Shown: in pieces, positions 1 to 5,499 of the stretch | Position numbering within the stretch: the first letter of the stretch is position 1 | Layout: every line of letters begins with the position of its first letter | Assembly (NCBI GenBank): GCA_946480965.1 | Contig: CAMLMI010000221.1 | Coordinates: forward strand, 1 to 7,695 | Direction of reading: 5' to 3' | DNA: 7,695 nt | From: an uncultured Verrucomicrobiales bacterium | GTDB lineage: Bacteria > Verrucomicrobiota > Verrucomicrobiae > Limisphaerales > CANJSG01 | Program-made: the position numbers and the translations under genes | The notes under the pieces: generated by a model | What the model saw: the letters and a program-made list of their open reading frames with translations, nothing else | What the model was told of the DNA's origin: nothing | Database searches by the model: none

Positions 1-486
1 CTCCGGGCCAATACGATAAATGGTCTCCACCGAAGCGATGTAGGCGTCTGGATGTTTGATCCATCTCGGATCGATCAGTTTTGAAATCGCCCCACTCGCT
101 CGCTCCCGGAGAGTGTCAGCCAGGAACCCAGCCCTTTCCCGGTCCCTGTCCCTGGCTTTATCCCGTCCGTAGATCCAGTTATCCAAAGTTTTGAAGCGGG
201 AGTCGGCCTTCTCATCCAGCCAACTTTCCCACTGGGGTTGGCCAACAGTCGCCCAATCCACCAGCCAAGGAACCGCCCGATCACCGATCTGCCAAACCGC
301 GTTGCTGGCGAGCAAGGCCGACGACTCATTGTCATCAGCGACGCTGGCGATTCCCAGATCACACCACTCCCCCAGCGTCCGACCTTCAAAGCTCGGCTGG
401 CGATGAGACTGCCAAACCCACGCGACGAGTCCCGCCAGCATCAGGGCGATCAGCGCAACCAGACGTCGTCGATGGGAACGCGACAT
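1..486 (-). CDS. Membrane-anchored HEAT-like protein, 3' end beyond window
   Basis: An open frame starts at the ATG at 486 and runs without a stop for 162 codons off the left edge, so the C-terminus is missing. Residues 1-8 are basic (MSRSHRRR), and about 9-25 form a hydrophobic helix, so the protein is probably anchored in the inner membrane with the rest outside the cytoplasm. After the helix comes a block reading FEGRTLGEW (33-41), then NAVWQIGDRAVPWLVDW (62-78). This pattern, a 'G-x-x-L-x-x-W' block followed by an 'A-x-x-x-I-G-x-x-A-x-P-x-L' helix pair, is typical of HEAT-repeat-like proteins abundant in Verrucomicrobiota. A very charged stretch (about 92-129) follows. A further helix containing ETIYRIGPE (154-162) may begin the next repeat. 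The function of this family is unknown; protein binding is the usual guess for HEAT folds. No clear ribosome binding site is seen. The gene is divergent from the superoxide dismutase gene. The frame is well supported; the family name is less certain. Confidence 0.72.
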   Translation of the reverse strand, partial: MSRSHRRRLVALIALMLAGLVAWVWQSHRQPSFEGRTLGEWCDLGIASVADDNESSALLASNAVWQIGDRAVPWLVDWATVGQPQWESWLDEKADSRFKTLDNWIYGRDKARDRDRERAGFLADTLRERASGAISKLIDPRWIKHPDAYIASVETIYRIGPE

Positions 487-653
487 GGCTCGGCAACCGA
501 AGCACAGTCCGCTAAGACCCGCCAGACTGCTTTCCGTGCGCGGAAACCGAGACTGCCGGTTGGCTTCGGCCGCGATTGGTGCTTAGTTCTCGGGCAGGTC
601 GCCCGGCGGAATGGTTTCGCGGGGCGCTGTCCAAAAACGCCAGCCACAACGTC
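487..653. promoter_or_regulatory. Divergent intergenic region with a small inverted repeat
   Basis: These 167 bases separate the minus-strand HEAT-like gene from the plus-strand superoxide dismutase gene, so promoters for both should lie here. I see no convincing -35/-10 pair on either strand. A perfect inverted repeat, TTTCCG-TGCG-CGGAAA, sits at 531-546. It could be an operator or a small hairpin, but a 6-base arm can arise by chance. The region's role is inferred from gene orientation only. Confidence 0.35.
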
Positions 654-1199
654 ATGAAACGCTCTTTCTTCCGCTCGTCCTTCGTTCCCACGGTGCTGCT
701 CGGTGCGGCGCTGGTCCTGTCTCCGGCCGTGCTCCGCGCCGCCGAACCCATCACCGCCGCCATCGCCGTTCTGTCGGCCACCGAGGGCAACTCGGTCAGC
801 GGAACCGTGAAGTTCACCAAAGTGGAGGGCGGTGTCCGCGTGGTGGCCGAGGTCAAGGGCCTCACGCCCGGCGGCCACGGCTTCCACATCCACCAGTGGG
901 GCGACATCTCCGCGAAGGACGGCATGGCCACGGCCGGGCACTTCAACCCGCACGGCCACGACCACGGCGGCCCCCACGACGCCACCCGTCACGCCGGCGA
1001 CCTCGGCAACCTGGTGGCGAACGACCAGGGCGAGGCCAAACTGGACTACGTGGACAAGCACCTTTCCTTCACCGGGCCCGATTCCTTCATCGGCCGGGGC
1101 ATCATCGTCCATGCCGATCCGGACGACCTGAAGTCCCAGCCCACGGGCAACGCGGGCAAACGGGTAGCCCAAGCGGTCATTGGCGTGGCCAAACCGTGA
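654..1199 (+). CDS. Secreted Cu/Zn superoxide dismutase lacking cysteines
   Basis: This 181-residue protein is a Cu/Zn superoxide dismutase, which converts superoxide to hydrogen peroxide and oxygen outside the cytoplasm. The start at 654 is chosen because it gives a clean signal peptide: basic MKRSFFR, a hydrophobic core around 11-25, and a likely cleavage after A29 or A30. An in-frame TTG at 576 would put 26 residues in front of it. All metal ligands can be placed by family pattern: H78 and H80 in GFHIH (Cu), H96 in GHFNP (bridging), H104, H113 and D116 (Zn) in the HGGP...RHAGD block, and H153 in IIVHA (Cu). The guiding arginine is R170. The oddity is that the two cysteines of the conserved intrasubunit disulfide are absent: the loop position is filled by the GMATAG segment and the C-terminal one by Q173 in RVAQAVIG. 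The mature protein has no cysteine at all. No clear Shine-Dalgarno sequence precedes the start. A strong terminator follows directly. The family assignment is secure; sodC would be the usual symbol, but the lineage is distant from the named genes. Confidence 0.93.
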   Translation: MKRSFFRSSFVPTVLLGAALVLSPAVLRAAEPITAAIAVLSATEGNSVSGTVKFTKVEGGVRVVAEVKGLTPGGHGFHIHQWGDISAKDGMATAGHFNPHGHDHGGPHDATRHAGDLGNLVANDQGEAKLDYVDKHLSFTGPDSFIGRGIIVHADPDDLKSQPTGNAGKRVAQAVIGVAKP

Positions 1200-1209
1200 C
1201 GGTCGCGCG

Positions 1210-1247
1210 CGCGGCCGGACCGACGGGTCCGGCCGCGTCATCCTTTT
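1210..1247 (+). terminator. Intrinsic terminator after the superoxide dismutase gene
   Basis: A perfect 11-base GC-rich stem (1211-1221 pairing with 1226-1236) encloses the four-base loop GACG, and the C1210-G1237 pair extends it by one. A short T-rich tract (TCCTTTT, 1241-1247) follows. It begins 11 bases after the stop codon and should isolate the gene from the operon downstream. Confidence 0.85.
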
Positions 1248-1343
1248 GTGACGGCCGGTCCATTGCAGTTCCCCTTCACGTTGGCTTAATCTTCCCCGCA
1301 GTATTCCGTTCTTAATGCCATGTGCGTTGCTGTGCCCGTGGAG

Positions 1344-1376
1344 CACCTTGACAGCAAGGTGACGATTTTGTGAACA
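1344..1376 (+). promoter_or_regulatory. Possible promoter: TTGACA inside an inverted repeat
   Basis: A perfect TTGACA lies at 1348-1353, in the middle of the inverted repeat CACCTTG-ACAG-CAAGGTG (1344-1361), about 70 bases before the start of the VTC-domain gene. At 17-base spacing the -10 position would be TGAACA (1371-1376), a poor match to TATAAT. A -35-like box embedded in a dyad suits a repressor-controlled promoter for the three-gene operon. The weak -10, and the lack of knowledge about sigma factors in this organism, keep this tentative. Confidence 0.3.
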
Positions 1377-1420
1377 ATGCGGCTTCTCCGAATGTGGTGC
1401 AGCACTGACGTTCAGACTTA

Positions 1421-2272
1421 ATGAGTGTGCCTGACAACATTCAGCTTCAACGGCTGGAGTTGAAATACATCGTCCCCGAGGCCGTGGCCTTGGAGGTCCG
1501 CGACTTCGTCGGCGGCTACCTGGAGCTGGACGAGTTCGGCGTCGGGAAACCCAAGCTCTCCTATCCCGTCCACAGCCTCTATCTGGACTCGAAGAACCTC
1601 GTCACCTACTGGCACACGATCAACGGCAACAAGAACCGCTACAAGCTGCGGCTGCGCTTCTACGAGGACGCCCCGGGCGCCCCGGTGTTCGTCGAGATCA
1701 AGCGCCGGATGAACGACGCCATCCTGAAGCAGCGCGGCGGCATCCGGCGGGAGTTCGTCGAGGCGTTCCTGGCCGGGCAGCAGCCGGACCTCGCGCAGAT
1801 CGTCTCCAAGGACCCCAAGCACATCGCCGCCGTCCACAATTTCCACGCCCTGATGGTCAAGCACGACGCCCGGCCCCGCGCCCACGTGGCGTATCTCCGG
1901 GAGGCCTGGATCAGCACCTCGGACAATTCCCTCCGGGTGACCATGGACCGCGATGTCCGCGTGGCACCGGAGTTCACCACCCGCTTCACCGCCGATCTGG
2001 ACGACCCGGTCATGCCCTTCGGCGACAAGGTCGTGCTGGAGATCAAGTTCACCAGCCGCTTCCCGAAATGGCTGGGTGAACTGGTCCGCGCCTTCGGCCT
2101 CATGCAGTGCAGCGCGGCGAAATACGCCGACGGCGTCGCGCTCAAGGGCGAGCACCATTTCTCGGATTCCCCGGTCGCGCTCGATCCCGCGGGCGAATCC
2201 CGCCGCGAAGTCCGCCTCGCCGCGCTCAACAGCCTGCGAGAGGGCTCCCCGGACACTTCGATCGTGACATGA
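1421..2272 (+). CDS. VTC-domain polyphosphate polymerase-like protein
   Basis: This 283-residue soluble protein matches the VTC domain, the catalytic fold of yeast Vtc4 that polymerises the gamma-phosphate of ATP into polyphosphate inside a basic tunnel. Family blocks appear in the expected order: RLELKY (11-16), SLYLDS (52-57), YKLRLRFY (74-81) with alternating basic residues, VEIKRR (91-96), LRVTMDRDVR (171-180), VVLEIKF (204-210) and the C-terminal AAKY (232-235). These supply the paired K/R and E residues that line the tunnel and bind metal in characterised members. The start at 1421 is well set because an in-frame TGA lies only 15 bases upstream at 1406. No Shine-Dalgarno sequence is evident. 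It is the first gene of the operon, and its stop overlaps the start of the DUF4956 gene as ATGA, indicating translational coupling. Bacterial VTC-domain proteins are largely uncharacterised, so polymerase activity is inferred from the fold and residues. No membrane segment or SPX domain is present, unlike the yeast complex. Confidence 0.88.
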   Translation: MSVPDNIQLQRLELKYIVPEAVALEVRDFVGGYLELDEFGVGKPKLSYPVHSLYLDSKNLVTYWHTINGNKNRYKLRLRFYEDAPGAPVFVEIKRRMNDAILKQRGGIRREFVEAFLAGQQPDLAQIVSKDPKHIAAVHNFHALMVKHDARPRAHVAYLREAWISTSDNSLRVTMDRDVRVAPEFTTRFTADLDDPVMPFGDKVVLEIKFTSRFPKWLGELVRAFGLMQCSAAKYADGVALKGEHHFSDSPVALDPAGESRREVRLAALNSLREGSPDTSIVT

Positions 2273-2961
2273 ATTCGATGAATTGGCTTCTGCAGGGCGA
2301 CGTTGCCGCCATGCCCACCGCGCTGCCGCCGGTCCTGCTGGCCGGCATGTTGGCTTTCCTCGCCGGGCAGTTGCTGGGGGCCGTTTACATGGTCACGCAT
2401 CCGGGCCTGTCCTACAGCCGGTCGTTCGTGAACGCCCTGTCCCTCATGCCCGTGCTCGTCGCGCTGGTCATGGTGGTCATGGCCAACAACCTCGTCACCG
2501 CCTTCGGCCTGATGGCCGTCTTCGCCATCGTCCGCTTCCGCAACATCCTCCGGGACACGCTCGACACCTCGTATCTGCTCTCCTCCATCGTCGTCGGCAT
2601 GGCCTGCGGCACGCAGAAGTTCACCACCGCCGTCATCGCCACGGCCATCGTCGTCGGCATCCTGCTCTACCTCTGGTTCGTCAACTTCGGCTCCCGCCAC
2701 CGCTACGACGTGATCCTGAACATCCGCTGGGACCGGCCGCTCGGGGAACTGTCCGACCTGCTCCGCCTGCTCGACCGCCACGGCCTCCAGATCCATCTCG
2801 CCAGCCAGCGCAGCCACGAGGCCTCCCAAGGCACGGACCTTTCGTATCGCATCCTCCTGCGCGACCCCTCGCGCGTCACGGACCTCACCACCGAGCTGCA
2901 GGCCCTCAACGGCGTGGCCCGCCTGACCAGCATCAAGGCGGAAGACGAATCCGAACTCTGA
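2269..2961 (+). CDS. DUF4956 multi-pass membrane protein
   Basis: This 230-residue integral membrane protein has about four hydrophobic segments: roughly 20-42, 54-72, 74-88 and 117-139, with a short one near 102-113. After the third segment comes the most distinctive block, AIVRFRNILRDTLDTSYLL (86-104), with the charged R-F-R...RDT motif typical of DUF4956. The last 90 residues (about 140-230) are soluble and mixed alpha/beta in character, probably cytosolic. The function of DUF4956 is unknown. The family is often encoded beside VTC-domain genes, which suggests it anchors the polymerase or forms a membrane path for its product. The start at 2269 overlaps the previous stop (ATGA); a second ATG at 2278 would remove three residues. 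The HlyD-type gene starts 3 bases after this stop. The domain call comes from pattern and context, and I consider it likely. Confidence 0.8.
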   Translation: MNSMNWLLQGDVAAMPTALPPVLLAGMLAFLAGQLLGAVYMVTHPGLSYSRSFVNALSLMPVLVALVMVVMANNLVTAFGLMAVFAIVRFRNILRDTLDTSYLLSSIVVGMACGTQKFTTAVIATAIVVGILLYLWFVNFGSRHRYDVILNIRWDRPLGELSDLLRLLDRHGLQIHLASQRSHEASQGTDLSYRILLRDPSRVTDLTTELQALNGVARLTSIKAEDESEL

Positions 2962-2964
2962 TCC

Positions 2965-4065
2965 ATGGCCCCTCTCGAACGCATCCCGGTGCCCGCCCAT
3001 CTCCGCTGGAGGGAGTTCAAGATCCGCATCCTGCCGCTGCTCGTCTTCAGCGTGGTGGCCTTCCTCGCGGTCTTCATCTGGCGCAACCGGCTCGGTCCCC
3101 AGGGCATCGTCGGCCAGGTCGAGCTCCACATGAGCGCCATTGGCGCGCCCGTGCCCGTCACCGTCGTCGAGGTGCTTGTCCAGCCGCACCAGGCGGTCAA
3201 GGCCGGAGATCCCGTCGCCATCGTCACCGCCACCGACTCCAAGCTGCTCGAAGCGACCGTGGCCGCCGTCCGGGCCGAGGCAGACGCCCTGCGCAAGAGC
3301 CTCGATGCCATCCGGCCCCAGCAGCAGATGATGCTCGATTTCGAACGGCTCCGGCTCAACAGCCTCGATTTCCAGGCCCAGCTCGCCGTCGCCCGGGTCG
3401 AAGCCGCGTTGGCCGAAACCGAACTCTCCCGCGCCGAAGCCCTGGCCAAGAGCCAGATTCTTTCCTCGGAGGAAGTGGACCGTCTCCGGTCCGTGCGCGA
3501 CGCCCGCAAGGTGGAGATCGAGGAGCTGACCACCGTCGTCGCCGCCAGCAAGGTGGCCGTCGATCAGGCCCGCCCCGTCCGCGACAGCATCACCGACGCC
3601 TCCCTCGCCAACGCCACCTCCGGCATGCTCGATCTCTACGAGACCAAGGTGAAGATGATCGAGACCGAGCTGGGCCGCATTGTGCTCACCTCGCCCCGCG
3701 ACGGCAGGGTCGGGCTCGTCCAGTTCCGCCCCGGCAGCACGGTTCCCGTGGGAATGCCCATCCTGACCGTTGCTTCGGCCCGGGCGGAACACGTCATCGC
3801 CTTCGTCCGCCAACCCTTCCGCCACAAGGTCGAGGCCGGCATGAGCGTCGAGCTCCGTGCCCGCTCGGGAAACCGCGCCTTCGCCCGTTCCATGATCGAA
3901 TCCGTCGCCTCCCACTTGGAGCCCGTGAACGCCACGCTCTACCCCATGGGCATGGTCGATCCCCGCTACCCCGAGCTGGGCCTCTCCATCCGCATTCCCG
4001 TGCCGGAGGACTTCGAGGCTCTGCCCGGTGAAACCGTCGAAGTGGTGTTCCTGGGCCCCGAATAG
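2965..4065 (+). CDS. HlyD-type membrane-fusion (periplasmic adaptor) protein
   Basis: This 366-residue protein has the architecture of a periplasmic adaptor. There is a short cytosolic N-terminus, one membrane helix (about 22-39), and a first half of a lipoyl-like domain (about 60-90, including VPVTVVEVLVQPHQAVKAGD). A long charged alpha-helical hairpin with coiled-coil character follows (about 93-235), and the second lipoyl half is LTSPRDGRVG...VPVGMPILTV (241-269). The C-terminal beta-barrel region contains the usual 'V-x-A-G-M-x-V-E-L' segment (289-297). Such proteins bridge an inner-membrane transporter to the outer membrane in tripartite export systems. Here it is the last gene of an operon with a VTC-domain protein and a DUF4956 membrane protein, and no transporter or TolC-like gene lies nearby. 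It may therefore work with the DUF4956 protein, or with a transporter encoded elsewhere. The start at 2965 lies 3 bases after the preceding stop, and upstream in-frame extension is unlikely. An intrinsic terminator follows. Confidence 0.87.
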   Translation: MAPLERIPVPAHLRWREFKIRILPLLVFSVVAFLAVFIWRNRLGPQGIVGQVELHMSAIGAPVPVTVVEVLVQPHQAVKAGDPVAIVTATDSKLLEATVAAVRAEADALRKSLDAIRPQQQMMLDFERLRLNSLDFQAQLAVARVEAALAETELSRAEALAKSQILSSEEVDRLRSVRDARKVEIEELTTVVAASKVAVDQARPVRDSITDASLANATSGMLDLYETKVKMIETELGRIVLTSPRDGRVGLVQFRPGSTVPVGMPILTVASARAEHVIAFVRQPFRHKVEAGMSVELRARSGNRAFARSMIESVASHLEPVNATLYPMGMVDPRYPELGLSIRIPVPEDFEALPGETVEVVFLGPE

Positions 4066-4090
4066 AAGGCCATCCATCTCCTGTCTGTAG

Positions 4091-4114
4091 GCCGGTTCCC
4101 CAACCGGCGCTTTT
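4091..4114 (+). terminator. Intrinsic terminator closing the VTC operon
   Basis: A perfect 7-base stem, GCCGGTT (4091-4097) pairing with AACCGGC (4102-4108), encloses a CCCC loop and is followed by GC and four T residues. It lies 25 bases after the stop of the adaptor gene. The compact palindrome preceded by GTAG also resembles short dispersed palindromes found between genes in some Verrucomicrobiota, so it may be a copy of a repeat that doubles as a terminator; that part is from memory and unverified. Confidence 0.65.
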
Positions 4115-4270
4115 CCTCCCACCAGACGGCTCATGCGCAGAAGCGCCGATGGAACCCGCCGACAAGAAGCGCGATCACCGTTAAACGATCAGCTCGGCCC
4201 GTTTGTCGAAGCCCGTCTCAATCCGTGAAGACAAGGAGGGCAAGGGATCGAACCGAGGGGGAGGGAAAAA

Positions 4271-4341
4271 GGAGCCGGGCGGTCAATGGAGGACTGCTTT
4301 TTTGGAAGGCGTTTTTTTTGTTTTTTACGCCGCCCGGCTCC
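4271..4341. repeat. 12-base inverted repeat enclosing a T-rich loop
   Basis: GGAGCCGGGCGG (4271-4282) is perfectly complementary to CCGCCCGGCTCC (4330-4341), enclosing 47 bases. The loop holds T runs of six, eight and six bases, very unusual in this GC-rich sequence. A smaller competing hairpin pairs GGCGT (4308-4312) with ACGCC (4327-4331). Read on the minus strand, the long stem is followed at once by five T residues (complement of 4266-4270), as in a terminator. No gene on that strand is seen immediately upstream that would need it. It may be a structured transcript or a small non-mobile repeat; I cannot decide. Confidence 0.6.
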
Positions 4342-4578
4342 CAGGTTTTCAGTGGGATCGACGACCGTTTCCGACCGTCGCGCAGGAAGGATGCACCCTC
4401 CGTGCCAGCGCTCTCAACCGACGTTTCGGTGTCGTTTCCGGGGCAAGATCCGCCAAGGTGGCCAAAAAAAGACTGTCCGCCGTCGTCGCTGGAATCAGCC
4501 CGCCCAAAGCGCGACAGCTCCAAGATTTCCAGCGCCCGGCTCTTCCCCGGTCTCCGAGGCCGCTGCTACGGTCGAGCC

Positions 4579-5499
4579 GTGCGCGACGCTTATCTGAGGC
4601 TGTTGGACGGAACGATCCATCATCTGGAATCCCTGCGGGACTCGGGCGTCACCCACTTGCGCATCGCGCCGGATACCTTGGCCGCCCTGGCCCAACGTCC
4701 CGGTGCCGCCACGGCCGCGCCATCGGCCAAAGCCGCTCCCGCCGCCGCGCCTCGGACCATGCCCCCGGCGGTTGTGGCTCCGAAGAGTCCGGCCCCCCGC
4801 CCGGCTCCGGTTGCCGCCCCGGCTCCCGAACCGTTGTCCCCGCCCCCCTCCGCCGCGCCGCAGTCTCCGGAGGAAAAGGCCGCCGCCATCGCCCAGCTCC
4901 GCGAACGCGCCCTCGTCTGCCAGAAGTGCCCGAACCTCGCCTCGTCCCGCACCCAGGTGGTCTTCGGCGTCGGCGACATCCACGCCAAGGTGATGTTCGT
5001 GGGCGAAGCGCCGGGAGCCGATGAGGACAAGGCCGGAGAACCGTTCGTCGGCAAGGCCGGCCAGCTCCTGACCAAGATCATCCAGGCGATGGGCCTCTCG
5101 CGGGAGCAGGTCTATATCGCCAACATCCTCAAGTGCCGCCCCGACACGCCGGGCCAGGCCACCGGCAACCGCAAGCCGACCTTGGCGGAGATGAAGACCT
5201 GTTCGCCCTACGTGCTGGCGCAGATCGACCTGATCCAGCCCAGGGCCATCGTGGCCCTCGGCGGCACGGCCGTGGAGGGATTGCTCGGAAACTTCACCGG
5301 CATCATGCGCCTGCGCGGCAATTGGCAGACCTTTCGCGGCATCCCGGTCATGCCCACCTACCATCCGGCCTACCTGCTGCGGAACCAGTCCATCGAGGAA
5401 AAGCGCCGCGTCTGGGAAGACATGCTCAAGGTGATGGAGCGGCTCCAGATGCCGATCAGCGACAAGCAGCGCGCGTTCTTCACCAAGACGGGAGGCTAA
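4579..5499 (+). CDS. Family 4 uracil-DNA glycosylase (Fe-S type)
   Basis: This 306-residue protein removes uracil from DNA, beginning base excision repair of deaminated cytosine. The C-terminal part (about 104-293) is the family 4 domain. The four cysteines of the 4Fe-4S cluster are C114 and C117 (CQKC), C186 (ILKCRP) and C208 (MKTCSP). Motif A is GEAPGADED (142-150), followed by FVGKAGQLL (156-164). The late motif containing the conserved histidine is TYHPAYLLRN (260-269, H262). The N-terminus is longer than the catalytic core requires: residues 1-40 look like a small helical module, and about 41-98 is a linker very rich in Ala and Pro. The GTG at 4579 is chosen because the protein-like sequence (VRDAYLRLLDG) begins there and residues further upstream look non-coding; it lacks a clear ribosome binding site, so the exact start is uncertain. 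The gene stands alone and converges on the DUF1801 gene, with overlapping stop codons. The alternative annotation 'SPO1 DNA polymerase-related protein' is an old name for the same family. Confidence 0.92.
   Translation: MRDAYLRLLDGTIHHLESLRDSGVTHLRIAPDTLAALAQRPGAATAAPSAKAAPAAAPRTMPPAVVAPKSPAPRPAPVAAPAPEPLSPPPSAAPQSPEEKAAAIAQLRERALVCQKCPNLASSRTQVVFGVGDIHAKVMFVGEAPGADEDKAGEPFVGKAGQLLTKIIQAMGLSREQVYIANILKCRPDTPGQATGNRKPTLAEMKTCSPYVLAQIDLIQPRAIVALGGTAVEGLLGNFTGIMRLRGNWQTFRGIPVMPTYHPAYLLRNQSIEEKRRVWEDMLKVMERLQMPISDKQRAFFTKTGG

Larger units (their letters stand above)
4066..4578. other. Gene-poor gap between the VTC operon and the glycosylase gene
   Basis: About 510 bases carry no coding region I can support. 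The frame of the downstream glycosylase stays open back to a GTG at 4225, but the encoded peptide is low-quality, crosses runs of T and resembles no protein domain. The gap contains the operon terminator (4091-4114) and a long-loop inverted repeat (4271-4341). A 7-base direct repeat CGACCGT also occurs at 4362-4368 and 4372-4378, spaced by 10 bases. The glycosylase promoter should lie in the 3' part, but I cannot assign it. Base composition is less uniform here than in the flanking genes. Confidence 0.6.

Noticed and set aside
75..389. 104-codon minus-strand frame near the left edge
   Set aside because: A different frame on the same strand is open from 486 to the edge, begins with a membrane helix and shows the HEAT-like pattern; the 104-codon frame is its out-of-frame shadow.
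450..1346. 298-codon minus-strand frame over the superoxide dismutase gene
   Set aside because: It is antisense to a gene with complete metal-binding motifs, overlaps the real HEAT-like gene start, and its sequence shows no family pattern.
1421..2272. Alternative reading of the first operon gene as a CYTH/triphosphatase
   Set aside because: CYTH and VTC domains share a tunnel fold, but the motif order (ELKY, LYLDS, KLRLRFY, EIKRR, late AAKY) and the DUF4956 neighbour favour VTC.
1660..4134. Very long (824-codon) open frame on the minus strand across the VTC operon
   Set aside because: It lies antisense to three well-supported genes with recognisable domains. Its product is dominated by Gly, Asp, Glu and His with no domain pattern, as expected from the antisense of GC-rich coding DNA.
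4236..4262. tRNA T-arm-like sequence on the minus strand (GGTTCGATC)
   Set aside because: The flanking bases do not form a T stem, and no acceptor, D or anticodon arms could be placed around it.
4225..4578. Possible N-terminal extension of the uracil-DNA glycosylase
   Set aside because: The frame is open from a GTG at 4225, but the encoded stretch includes T-run phenylalanines and basic low-quality sequence and crosses the inverted repeat; it does not look like protein.
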